The notes beneath the pieces were generated by a model. That model saw only the letters and a program-made list of their open reading frames with translations. It did not search any database and was not told the origin of the DNA. A stretch of 64,000 bases of DNA from Aptenodytes patagonicus. Taxonomy: Eukaryota > Chordata > Aves > Sphenisciformes > Spheniscidae. This document shows, piece by piece, positions 37,701 to 50,935 of the stretch (positions are counted from its first letter, which is position 1; each line of letters starts with the position of its first letter). The stretch spans positions 124,001-188,000 of the forward strand of contig NW_027472018.1 of the NCBI RefSeq assembly GCF_965638725.1. Direction: 5' to 3'. The position numbers were made by a program, and so were the translations under genes.

Positions 37701-40700
37701 CCAGACCATCTGGTTTAACTTTCAGGAAAACACTTAGGTTCTCTAGTGATGAGTGCATTACTTTCCTCTATGTTAGAAGTCTGTAGAGTCTGGGGTCCTG
37801 GTAACAGATGTCAGACCTGGTTAGACAGCAGGAAGTATGCAGCAGAGATAAAGTTCCCTAAATCCGGGCAAGGGCTGAACTGCAGTAGTTTCCAGAGAGC
37901 TGCTTCATGTCACAATCCTGTCCTTGGGGTGGTGAGCCTTAGCTGGGAAGGCAGCCTGTTGCAGTGAGGCAGTAGGCTCTGCTGTGTCTAATTCTTCTGT
38001 CCTCTTGGGCAAGAAATTCCCAAGGATTTTCTGGGGTTGGAAAGGGAGGGAATCAATGGGATCTGACTGCATCTTGTCCATTTCTCTGTGACATTGTATC
38101 TCACTGAATCCAACAATTAATTGTGGAGTGTCTGTCTGCACACAGGGAAATCCATGCTTTTGTCAGCTATTGGGAAACGAGAAGTGCCCATCCCAGAACA
38201 TATTGACATCTATCACCTGACCCGAGAGATGCCTCCCAGTGACAAGACCCCTCTACAGTGTGTGATGGAGGTGGATACAGAGAGGGCCATGTTAGAACGA
38301 GAGGCAGAACGTCTGGCTCATGAAGATGGTAAAGCTTCTCAGAGTCCCTGTGGACAAGGGACATTTCCTCCATTTCCCTACCCACCAAAGAAAAGGTCTT
38401 ATTTGGGTTCCTTGGCAGAGTTTTTACATGTTGCGGTACCTATTTCCCCCAGCTACCCTGTACTAGTTGAAAAGTCCTGTGGGATTACACTTCTTTGGAT
38501 GAAATTATTCCATGCAGCTTTTTAAGAAGTGTCTCAGGCTTGGGAATGGAGGGGGCTGAATAGTGGTAAAGCAGATGGACTATGAGCTTTCCCAGCTGTA
38601 CAGAGGTGCAGCTGAGAGCCCTTTATTGGTGGAAGTGCTGACAGGCAGGCTCTCTTTCAGCGGAGTGTGAGAAACTCTTGGAGTTATATGAACGTCTGGA
38701 GGAGCTGGATGCTGACAAGGCAGAAGCACGGGCCTCACGTATCCTTCACGGCTTGGGGTTCACACCAGCCATGCAGAGGAAGAAGCTGAAGGACTTTAGT
38801 GGTGGCTGGCGAATGAGGGTGGCTCTTGCTAGGTGAGTGGTGTACTGCCTGCTGCCTCCTGGGAGCATGCCTCTCTGCTCCTGACTCTGCAGAGCCACAT
38901 ACACAGTTCTAAGAACTCAGAGTGGAGCTGAGAGGCTTTGGGTTACCTGCATTTACCCTATGCTGTCATCTCCCCTCTCTTTTCAGAGCCCTCTTCATTC
39001 GGCCTTTCATGCTGCTGCTAGATGAGCCCACAAACCACCTTGACCTGGATGCCTGTGTGTGGTTGGAGGAAGAGCTGAAAACGTAAGCATGAAGGAGTTT
39101 GCTGCTTCTATGGGTTGTGCTTTTCTGTTGGAACATCTTGTCAGCACGTGAGCAAGTGCTACAGGAATAACTGTCTATAGTTTTTGTGGCTACATAACTA
39201 TATTGCAGTACCAGTGACACCTTTTTGTGCTTGCTGCTACATGTGTCTATGGAAGGGTTCTTGATGCAAGGGTAATGAATTCAAGACAAGACCCTGTCTC
39301 TCCCTTACTTAAGAAATGAGAAACGCTGGTTTGTACTCCCTGGTTAAAGCTATTTCCTTGAAAGCCAGGAGCAGCCCTGGCAGCCTGTGTACCATCACCA
39401 TGTGCTGTGCCAGTAGTGTGAGCTTTCCAGACCTGGCTTCCAGCTCATCTTTCTGCACATTGTTCCTCTGTTTTCACAGAACTGTAGTATCTGAGTGTGT
39501 CAGTTTCATCTTGTTCTAGTATGTAGGGTGATTGTTTTTTCATAAACAAAGGTAAAATGTTAAGGCTTAAGGCAAAAAGCTTAGGAATAGTTATAAAGCT
39601 TAGGTTATCTGGGTTGTGCATTAAAAGGATTGTATTGTGAGAAGGGCTTTTCATTTGCAGAGGTTTTTCCATCAGCTTTATCAGTTGAACCTTTTGCATG
39701 CTTGCTTTAGAAGTCAGATGTTTTAGGAAAGTAATTTGAACCTCTCTCTTTTTGGGAGGCTTTAACCAGTCATTTTACAGATTTGGAGCAGGGCCAGGCA
39801 TAGTGTACCTAACAGATGGTAGTCTGTACCAAGGTGAAAGTAAGCAGCAAAAGTTGAAACTTCTAAGAAGGGTGATGCCAGTGGAGTCAGTTGCATCAGT
39901 AGCACTAGTTATCTACCACACGGGTAGCCAGCTCTTGACTCTTTGTGAAGATGGGTGAAGACTGTCTTATGGTGAAGGGTGTTTTAACACAATGAAAGGT
40001 GTTTGCAGTATTTGTTTACTGCAGCTGGTTGTAGCTGCTTTACTCCAAATTTCCCAAAGCTTCTCCAAGGCTGCTATCTTTTTGTTCTTAATCTGATTGT
40101 AGGCAAGAGAGATCTGGTGCATGTAAATCTTTTCCTAGCTTAGTCTCTAAAACTTATGTGGTGCCACAGGTTCAAGCGGATTCTTGTGCTGATATCCCAC
40201 TCCCAGGACTTCTTGAATGGTGTCTGCACCAACATAATCCACATGCATAACCGCAAACTGAAGTACTACACGGTGAGTAAATGGTGCCCCGCACAACCGG
40301 CAAAACCAGAGGAGCTGTTTTCTGGGCATGTCTGATGTTCTATGGTCTCTTTCTAGGGAAATTATGATCAGTATGTAAAGACTCGCTTGGAACTAGAAGA
40401 AAATCAAATGAAGCGATTCCACTGGGAGCAAGATCAGATTGCCCATATGAAGGTATCTACCTAGCTGCGTGAACATCTTTCTGCCCGTGCAGGTGGGCAT
40501 CCCTGCACCTCCTCAACCTTGTTATTGTGGCTTTTGGCTAACTGTGTTTCATTGCAGAATTACATTGCACGATTTGGTCATGGTAGTGCAAAGCTGGCCA
40601 GGCAAGCTCAGAGTAAGGAGAAGACCCTTCAAAAAATGATGGCTTCTGGCTTGACAGAGAGAGTTGTGAATGATAAGGTAGGATCAGACGTGGGATTGCA

Positions 40701-43700
40701 TCTAGAGATCAGTATTGGAAACATGGGCTAGATAAGTAGAATGATCCTTAGCTGACAGCAGAAATGGCTGACACAGCTTGGAGTAAGAATGGTATACCCT
40801 TCCTGATGCCAAGGATGACTGAACTGAAGATAGTGTAGTGCTGAAGAGTGGAAAGAGGAGTAATTTTCTAGGGGAAAGAAGGGGATTTGTCATATCAATA
40901 AGGCTATTTTGCAGACACAGAAATCAAATGAATGTCTAAGGGTTGGAGAAGATGGGGGAGGATGCTTAGAGCAACTCCTACTTGTTTGAAGAGTATAAGC
41001 CCACATTTGCTTCAAGGGAAAAGAAATAGGGACTCATTAGCCAGTAGATGAGCTTGCAAGCAACTAATCAGAATAAATCTGTGTTGAGTTGCTAGAGTGG
41101 CTCATAAAAAGTTGCAGTCTGGTGCCTTGGTCTACAGGTGATGTTTGTAGTGAGGCATGGTTATACCAGAATAACTGGGTTGTCTTGTGCTCCAGGGTAT
41201 CTAACAAGTGGCTATTCTGTGTTAACAGACTTTGTCGTTCTATTTCCCGCCCTGTGGGAAAATCCCCCCTCCTGTCATCATGGTGCAGAATGTCAGCTTC
41301 AAATACACCAAGGATGGGGTGAGTATGGGGAGTGTGTATGTTTTGTATGGAGATTACTTGTATCCCTGCCTTGTTTTGGAGGGAGCCTTGGCTTTTGGCT
41401 AAGCTTTCTGATCAGGCTGCAGCATATGACTAGTGGATCAAACTTCTTAACAGTGTTAATGCTGAGTCTGCTGAGGACAGAGCATTACAGGTGCAGCATG
41501 GAGGTTCTGGGTAGTAGTGGAAATGCGTAATATATGTCGTGATTTTTGTGGTTTGCAGCCATGGATCTATAATAACCTGGAGTTTGGAATTGACCTGGAT
41601 ACCCGTGTAGCTCTTGTTGGACCCAATGGAGCCGGAAAGTCAACACTGCTGAAACTGCTCACAGGAGAGGTATGCTCCCTACATTGTCTACCTTGTTCTG
41701 AACCTTTATTTTTGGGGTAGTCTTCAATGAAGCTGCACTTATTTGCCAGAGCACCCCAATCAGGCCTTGGAAATCCTAAGGTCTTGCTGCAATGTAGGGC
41801 TTTTTCTCTCATATTATCTGTGCTAGAGCAGAGATGGCTGGATTCTGTATTTCTGCCATACAGCAAAAGGAGGGATTTTCCTGGTGAAATGCTTTTATCT
41901 TCCCTTTCTAGCTGCTGCCCACAGATGGGATGATTCGCAAGCACTCGCATGTGAAGATCGGTAGATACCACCAGGTACTCCCTACAGCAGCCACCAGGAC
42001 GTGCAATGCTGAGGAAAAAGCTGTCAGGAATGAGGAATCTTGCCCCTCTATTTCTGCTTCTAAGGCCCCTCCCACTGCTGCCTTCTGTGCCTGGAGATGG
42101 GGGAAGGAACTGTTCTGTTGGCTGAATGGGCTCTAGCAAATGTTCTTACCCTGAAAAGAGGCTTGCTGTGGTCCTTTCTGTTCAGCCTCTCACCTTTTAT
42201 GAGGTGAGATGGTTGCCTTACGCTTGGTGGTGGACAAGCCTGCTATTCTGAAGCAATACTCCTGCTCCTGAAATGGAGACTCCTTCCATAATAGTTCAGC
42301 ACAGTGGCTATACTGTGAGTGGGGTTATTTGCTCTTGTGTTCTGCTGCTCAGCTGGTACCAGAGGGGTTTAAGGGGGGAAGTACTTTTGGCCATGAAGTG
42401 GGTGGCCTGCACAGCCTGAAGCTGACTTTTCTTCTCTGTCAGCACTTGCAAGAGCAGTTGGACTTAGACCTCTCACCCCTGGAGTACATGCTGAAATGCT
42501 ACCCAGAGATCAAGGAGAAGGAGGAGATGAGAAAAATCATTGGCAGATATGGTCTGACAGGGAAGCAGCAGGTGAGTATGAGCTGTTGAGGTTTGCTTTT
42601 TGCTCATTAGGGAAGTAGAGCTGCTGCATTTTCTGTTGCTCTACTGATGTCTGACAGCGTGATGCAGTATGCAGCATGGCACACCACAGCATCAAAATGC
42701 TTTTTCCATCTCTGCCTTTGAAATTGGAGAAAAAAAATAACTCATGGCTTATAGGAACTTTCTTTGCACTGCAGCAATATGTGGGTTGGAATGGGTGACC
42801 TCCTCAGAATCTGGGTGAGGAGAAGACAAGTTGTGGCATAGTGCTAGACTTGAGCATATTTCAATTGTAACTTGAAGTAGTTTGCTTATCTCCTATTTCT
42901 GAGATGAATACCAAGCAGAAATGCTAGAACACATTCACAACCGGGAGTGGGGACCACTTGGCTCAAACAAGAGGGTAGGATCACCAGTGGTGCTCTAAGT
43001 CTAAACATGACATGCTCCTGTACGTCATACGTCACACGTATGACAGGAGTTGTCCTCATCACTGCAGTTCAACGTTGATTTTTTACATTGTTCTTCCCCA
43101 TTTGTCACTCCAGAAGTTGAGGGTAGTTTTATGGTTGTGTCAGAATGCAATGAACACTAGTCAGACCTCAAATATCCTTTGGAACCTTTAACACAAGCTG
43201 GGTCTTGCTATGGACTCTCCTTCTTCAGAAGCCCCTGGAATTCCCTTGTTCTGCTGGTGAGAGAAGCTTAGTCTAGGTATAAGACTGACTAAACTTTGTC
43301 CTCTTGTGTTGTGTAGCTGCTGGAAACACAGTGTGAGATCTGAGTATTTTGTGGTCAGGGTGGCAGTCTGTAAGTTTCTCTGCAGAGCTGCAGACAGTGT
43401 CTGTGTTTGTCAGGTGAGCCCCATTAGGAACCTCTCTGATGGGCAGAAGTGCCGTGTGTGCTTTGCGTGGCTGGCCTGGCAGAATCCTCACATGCTTTTC
43501 CTGGATGAGCCCACCAACCACTTGGACATAGAAACAATAGATGCTTTGGCAGATGCTATCAATGAATTTGAAGGAGGAATGATGCTCGTCAGCCATGACT
43601 TCAGACTCATCCAACAGGTAAGAAAAATAGTGAATTTTGTGAGAGCACCTTTCTAACACTTTAAGTAATTAAAACAAGGTGTTTTCAACTGACTGGCTCT

Positions 43701-44544
43701 TACTCATCCCAAAAAGATGTGAGAGTGAAAAAAATCACTGGACATGATTCCTTTGCCATGTTCAGTGAAACAATTACTGAGCTAGCCTAGGAAAACATTA
43801 GGTACTTGAAAGAAAAAAAAAAAACCAAAACCCTAGAAGTGAAGAATAAGTTAAATGGAAATCATGACACACTGTGGAGGCCTTGACTAGATTTTTTTTA
43901 AATGATACTGGAGTAGTTCTAGCACAGTTTTTTATGACTCAGTCTGCACAGGCAAAGGAAATCGCACCACGTACACACAAATGCCAAGTGCTGATTTATC
44001 AGCTATTAGGCTTTGTCTGCAAGTTCAGGTATAATTTTATTTTTCAGCACATTATATCCAAGTAGTTCAGGTCAAGAACTACTTTCTTCAATTCCCAATT
44101 TAGCAGAAAAGGCTTTCCTTCTTAGTCAAACAGACTTCTTTTCTTACTTCTTTTTTCTTACAAAAAAATAAATGATGAGGGTCAAGGATTTTTAGTTCTA
44201 AAATCTTGTATAAATTATGCAGAAAACACCAGATAAGATATTTCACTGCAGATATTTTTCTTTGGTAGTTGAAGTGTGAAAAGTTATTAAACTCTTTTCT
44301 TACCAAACTTCAGAGAGTAGATTTTAGTTAATTTTGTAATTTTGGTAAAATTATAAAATGCTGTACTGTAAACCTCTCCTCCTCCTTCTTGTGTGCTTGC
44401 TTTCAGGTTGCACAGGAGATCTGGGTCTGTGAGAAGCAGACAATCACAAAGTGGCAAGGCGACATCCTTGCCTACAAGGAACATCTCAAGTCAAAGCTGG
44501 TGGATGAGGATCCACAGCTCACCAAAAAGACCCACAATGTGTGA
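34544..44544 (+). CDS. ATP-binding cassette protein F2, complete
   Basis: Soluble ABC protein with two ATPase domains and no membrane segments. The ABCF family is linked to ribosomes and translation; the precise role of ABCF2 is less certain. Fourteen coding exons: 34544-34697, 36996-37208, 38146-38328, 38661-38832, 38987-39082, 40170-40272, 40357-40452, 40558-40677, 41229-41318, 41559-41669, 41912-41974, 42443-42571, 43414-43617, 44407-44544. Together they are 1872 nt, 623 residues plus stop, the same length as I recall for human ABCF2. All introns are GT-AG and phases agree. Residues 1-50 are a lysine-rich start ([20 protein letters not shown]). NBD1 has Walker A GLNGIGKS (118-125), signature FSGGW (229-233) and Walker B LLLDEP (about 250-255). 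NBD2 has Walker A GPNGAGKS (430-437), signature LSDGQ (517-521) and Walker B LFLDEP (about 538-543). The C-terminus is THNV. Both ATPase sites look intact. The first ATG has a good context (cgccATGc) and fits the family N-terminus. Confidence 0.98.
35467..35960. other. GC-rich block in ABCF2 intron 1
   Basis: This stretch is richer in G+C and in TG/CA than the surrounding intron, and is open on both strands (minus 35925-35467, 152 codons; plus 35635-35961). The translations show no recognisable domain. It may be a decayed CpG island or an unrecognised repeat. I do not call it a gene. Confidence 0.3.
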
Positions 44545-44970
44545 GCTCTAGAGCAGTCGGTCAGATGCTCTCTATGGAGACTGACAGTGGCCAATGTGAC
44601 TCGCCCATCTGCCAACTGGAATGGGACTCTGCTGCTATCTCTGTGGCTGTATTCTAGGATTGCTGCAATACTGCTTCCCCTTGACTTGCCTTGCACCTCT
44701 GTATCTGGACAGATCTCTTCTCTCCTGATCTGGCTACGTTTGGGCAACCATTTCCGTATTTACATGATGTCCCATCTGAGCCAGGCCTTGGAATCTAATG
44801 GTCTGGGGTCATGGCAGTGGCAGTTAGGGTGTCTGAGCTGCAGTGATACAGAAGTGGAGACCCCAGCCCAGCTTCTCCCGCCTCTTCCTTCCCAATTTCT
44901 GCTTCAGTTTAGATACTTCACTTCAAACTCCTCTGGCCTTGGTTTGTTTTTAACTATTATTTAACAGTGT

Positions 44971-45004
44971 AATAAACAGATCTGAGAATCCATCAGTCAA
45001 TAAA
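44971..45004 (+). terminator. ABCF2 poly(A) signals
   Basis: Two AATAAA hexamers, at 44971-44976 and 44999-45004, lie about 430-460 bp after the ABCF2 stop codon. Confidence 0.85.
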
Positions 45005-45029
45005 GAGGGAAGAACAGTCTTGTCTTGTT

Positions 45030-48000
45030 TTGTGAGCTGTAGTAGTTATTGGGGCATGCTGGGGCAAATCAGCTAGTGCTGAGCTTTGAGTAAGGATGCA
45101 GAGCCCTTTCTTCTGGGGTGAAGGTTCAGTTCTTCAGTACTACCAAAGTTATCACCAGAACTTGTAGGATGCATGAAATGGTGAGTACTGAGCTGTGGAG
45201 GTACAGAGCAGTGAATAGGATCCTCACACCTGGGAAACCCGCTAATCCAGAGTGAACACTGGGTTTTCCAGTTAGTGACAGAAGGGGGAGCAAGCCATGC
45301 ATGCTTTTTTTGTTGTTGACAGATACAACTTGAAAGGGTTCTGAAGACTGGAAGTTAGAGACAGAATATAGATCTATAAAATACCAGTGTGCATTCTCTA
45401 CAACAGAGTGGCTTAGGTGTATGCTTTTTCCTTCACCTTGAATCTTATGGGTCTAATAATGAGACTCTAATTTAGGATTTTTGGATTACAAATTAGTTAT
45501 TTGTTCCTTGCAGGTTTAACTAAACAAGACTAATCAACTAAAGTTATTTTAACATTTATTTTTGTTCTTAATAACAAATTTTTAGAGAAGTTTGTGTTTA
45601 AACCTCACCCTGTTCCACAGAAGCTTGAATAAAATATATTTTTCATGTATTTTTAAAAGAAAAGGTACTAAGGAAAAAGGTAGCAAATCAAACTAAATAG
45701 CTTCTTATGATCATGAATTACCATTTTAATTACTCTGACACATGAGAATGGCTGCACTGGTCATGTGAAAGGTTCACGTAGCCCAGTAACCGGTTCCATT
45801 AGCACATGTTGACAGGCAAATTGAAGAATAGGACAAATATGTAGTAGCTGTACTCTCTTGGAGTACTTTCTCAGATGCTGACTGTGGCTCTGACTTTTTG
45901 AGTAGAGTATTTCCTTGTTTTTTTCTAAAGGGACCATCCAAGTTGTGACTGCTGCTATAGAAGCACTACGTATCATCCATAGGACAAATGTCACAATGGG
46001 AGCTGCTTCCAGTAGATAGTGCAGAAAATTCAGCTTTTTCAGTGGTTTTAGCAATGATCTGAGAGAAAAAAAAAAATAATGCAGATTAGTATAAATGCTG
46101 TTCAAGTTAGTTCTGCAGAAAAGTCCAGATTGCATTGAAAGTCAAATGACTCTCACAGAAGTTTACAGACAGTGATGGACTAAAAGCAACCCACAGATAA
46201 GTAATTAGTGTAAAGGCTGATTGGTGTCACAGGAGTTGAAACAAGAATAGATGAATGCATGTCTTTGTTTGTTCTGCTCTCTAGGTTTTAAAAAGATGTT
46301 AGTAGCTATGAGAATGGTGAGGTCAAGGAGTCCTGCCTGAGGCTAGAGCTGTTCATTCTGCTCTTCCTTAGTCTTAGCAAAGATTTGGCAATAACTCTTA
46401 CCACTACATTTCAGATCTGTGTAGTTGAGAGCCATGGTGGCAATAACAAATGCAGGATATAATCTTACACTGAGTTCTTTGGGAATGGTAAATCCTGAGA
46501 AGGGCATGGGAACACTGGGATGACAGCCAGCATGATGGACAGTAGTTGGAGAATTCTTGTAGCTGATGTAGCAGAGGAGAGCTGTGTTAGCTGTCTGCTG
46601 CTGCGAAATGAGAAGAACTTCTCAGTTGCAGACAGATCTCTGATTTAGCAAACAAGGACCACAGGTACATGTTCAAAGCAAAAGTAGCTGTAACTGCACT
46701 AGAGGTCACAGTTAGTAGGCCAGGACTTGTAAAATGAAATATATATACATGCTTTATCAGTCTGGTATTTCAGCCTTGATTTAAACCTGTTCCGTGGTGA
46801 CAGTTTGTTAGACTGCACTGAAGCAGTGGTGGCAGGCGTATGTCCTGGAGTACTGATTTCTGTGAGAGAGACAGCCACTAGCTGGGGCAGTGGCATTTTG
46901 AACTGTTTCAGCTAGGGCTTTTCTGGTCGTGCACAAAAGCAAAACTATATCTAGATAAATTATGATAATTGCTCCTTAGTTGCTAGGATGGTCATTTCTG
47001 TGAAAGAAGTGGCCTAGAACCTCTATACCATTACTCTCGCTTGTAGTCTAAAAGTGAGGTTGGCTCTAACACAGCTACAGCCAGAAGTGGCAGATATTAC
47101 ATCAAGTGCAGGGTTGTGGGATTCCCTTGTCTTTGTGTTGTGAGTCAATCCATACACTACAAAAATAGCACAAAGATGAGTCAAGCCCAGCACACTGGTT
47201 CTAGAATGGACAGCCTCTAGCACATGCAATCTACGGAAGCAGATGGTAATTCCCCAAATCTGGGAGTTCACGTTTCACTATACTGCTCAGTGGATGAGCC
47301 TCTGCCCTTGCTATATAATGGCTCCCTGTGCTTAATGCTGAGTGATCAGTCACTGCTCCTTGTCCACCAAAGGGCTTCCTTCTAACTAAACATTTTGTCA
47401 GAAAAACAAGCTCTGTGTGTATAACCACCAGTGCCAGACACAGTTGCAGCTGTGGAGAGGTACAATGGCTAACAGCTCCTTTAGCATGAGAGCGCCTTTG
47501 TGTGCTATGACCGGTGGAAAAGGTAAAACAGTTCCAGTCACAGTGAACAGTCTCGCCCTACACAAAGATCTCAGCTATTTACAGCTCTGTAAATTGGCAG
47601 GTGGGTGGAATGAACATCAGAGGGGTAAGCCCTGTGCTGTTCCTTATCGATGCATGGCCTCTTATGAAACAGAAGTGGTGATGTTGCCTGTATGAGTCAT
47701 CCACTGACATCTCTTGATGTTCGATATCACAGAATATGCCACTCCCATTCCCAGAAGGATCCCACTACCCCATATCTCCAATGCCCAAGCCCGTTCCCCT
47801 TCACAAATATGCTGACATGACCATTCCAGCCTGTCCCACCTGATTGCTAATGTTTCAGTTCTCGGATGCAAGAAGCCCTTCTGTGATACTTAGACCCCAT
47901 TTGTCACTGTGATGTTTATTTACACTAGGGGTGGGTGATCAGGTGCCTCGCCATGAGGACAGGCCTAGAATAAAACTGAATTCAGTGAAATGCTATTGTC

Positions 48001-48930
48001 TATCCAAGCACTGGCAGAGTGACTGATGAGTAGGTCTCCCAAACTCAGTCCTTGGAAGATGTGATTTGCTAAGGATATGCCTGTATAACATGTGCCCCTG
48101 CACAGGAGACAGTGTGCATGGCAGCACAGAGATACCAGCATCCTGTCCCCCAAAGGTACATATTAGTATTACCCTTTCATGAAATATCTGTTGTGGTGCC
48201 TACTGAGACAAAGGCTTCCTTTTCTATCTAAAGGACAGAAAACTTCTATTTTGTTCACTTCTCTACTGTGTTGCTGCACTTTTTTTTCCTGGCTTAGCTT
48301 AATTCCTGCATCATAATTATCATCACTAGTGTGATCACGGGTTTCCAAGAGAGATCAAATACATACTCAGGGTGTTAGCCCTCCCCTCCCACTGCCTCCC
48401 TTCTGTCCTTTGATGCCCTGTTGTGTGTAGCAGGCAGGACTCCCAAGAGCAGGCTAGCTGAGACAGTGGGAGGAATACTGGCAGTGGGATGTTTATAACG
48501 CTATCATTCAGTCACTAGACCAATGTTCCCTCCAGTTACTGAGTCTCCACTGACTGCATTATCTGTTCCATAGCACAGAAGTGGTTCTACCCATTTGATC
48601 CTGGAAGCAATACCTTGAGTACTGCGATTTACACCCTTCCACCAAAGCAGGAACCCTCCTTTCACCAAAACCCTGGATGGACTTGGGAATAGCTCTTCTC
48701 TGGCACTTCTGCCCCATGTGAATGAGATGTTCCTGCTCTTGCCCACCTCTTTGCCCATGTCACCCTCAAATTTTTTCTCAGGTCCAAAAGTTTAATTGAA
48801 TCAGTTACTTCCAAGAGCCTCTCAGGCCAGCTGCCTTTCACTTAGTGCAAAGTGGAATCATCAGTCACAGATGTGTATTTGTCCCGCGCCTTGGGGGGTG
48901 CACCTGAGGTAGGTGAGGTACTGCTGCCTT
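45030..48930. other. Intergenic between ABCF2 and the H2B variant
   Basis: About 3.9 kb without a recognised gene or repeat. Frames are short and featureless on both strands. Confidence 0.45.
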
Positions 48931-48933
48931 TGC

Positions 48934-48940
48934 TATATAA
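48934..48940 (+). promoter_or_regulatory. TATA box of the H2B variant gene
   Basis: TATATAA (in gctatataacc) lies 43 bp before the chosen start codon. This would give a very short 5' UTR of roughly 15-25 nt. An ATG at 48949, which opens a ten-codon frame ending at 48981, would fall upstream of the expected transcription start. Confidence 0.75.
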
Positions 48941-48982
48941 CCAGCCCCATGGCAGCTACTGGTTGCTCTGTTGGAGGCTGAG

Positions 48983-50055
<1,073 letters not shown>

Positions 50056-50069
50056 ACGGCCCGGGCCCC

Positions 50070-50075
50070 AATAAA
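50070..50075 (+). terminator. Poly(A) signal of the H2B variant gene
   Basis: AATAAA lies 15 bp after the stop codon. No canonical histone stem-loop was seen between the stop codon and this signal. The mature 3' UTR would be only about 35-40 nt. Confidence 0.85.
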
Positions 50076-50089
50076 ATCCTGCTGCACTG

Positions 50090-50935
50090 ACCGCGCCCCG
50101 TCTGTCATGGCGCCGCCGGGGGGGCGGGGGGCGCGGTTGCCCTGGCGTGCGCGGAAGCCGTGTTCAGCCGACCCGGGGTGGGGGTGCCGGCAGAGCACCA
50201 GCGCGGGGCAGAGAGGCCGTCTCCTGCCGCTGCGGGCGGGACGCGGGCCGGTGCCTGGCGGCGGGCCTGAGCGCTGAGCGGCTGCTCCTCGCAGCCGCGG
50301 CGGGGCCCGGGGCTGCTAGCGCGGAGCGCTGAGCCGGCGGCTGCGCGCCCTGTTCGTGAGCGCCCCGCCGGCCCTGCCGGGGCGCGCTCCTCAGCCGAGC
50401 GTCGGCCCCGCTCCGGTGGGGCCCGGCCTGGCGCGCTGGGACCTCTCCGCCCGCGGTGGCCGCCTCCAGCACGGCCCGGGACCCGGGGCGAGGTGACGGG
50501 TCGTCTCCGCCGCGGGCGGGCGCTCGGCTTCTGGGGCGAGGTCGCGCCAGGCCTCCGCGGGAGCGAGCGCCGCTCCCCGCTCTGCCTCTCGGCGGGGGGG
50601 CCGGTCAGCCCCCACGGCGAGCGGGGCCTGCGGCGGTGGCGCTCCGTGGGGAGCGGGTGCTGGTGGGGCCCGCGGAGCTAGGCCAGAGCTTTCAGCCGGG
50701 GCGGGAAGTGCGGAGAGGCTCGTGCTCCGATCCTGCCCGTCGCCCTCTCCCGCTGCTTACTCGGTACGGAGCGGCCGCTGCTTTCGCCAGCGTGGCTGCG
50801 GTCGGAGGGGGTGCCCTGGCCGCAGCTGCTGCTGCAGGCACAGGGAGAAGAATGGGAAATACAGCTCTCCTCGCGGGTGGTACGTCTCCAGTGGTCCAGC
50901 CTGGGTAAGGAGCGAGAGGAGATGGGAGCTCTCAT
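50090..50935. promoter_or_regulatory. CpG island after the H2B variant gene
   Basis: CpG-dense block starting immediately after the presumed H2B cleavage site. It is likely the promoter of the next transcription unit. By position and strand this could be the old IQCA1L promoter, but no first coding exon was recognised. Long frames on both strands are composition artefacts. Confidence 0.65.

Noticed and set aside
50456-50908. 150-codon frame as a first exon of a new gene
   Set aside because: GC-rich low-complexity translation without a domain. It cannot be told from chance openness in the island.
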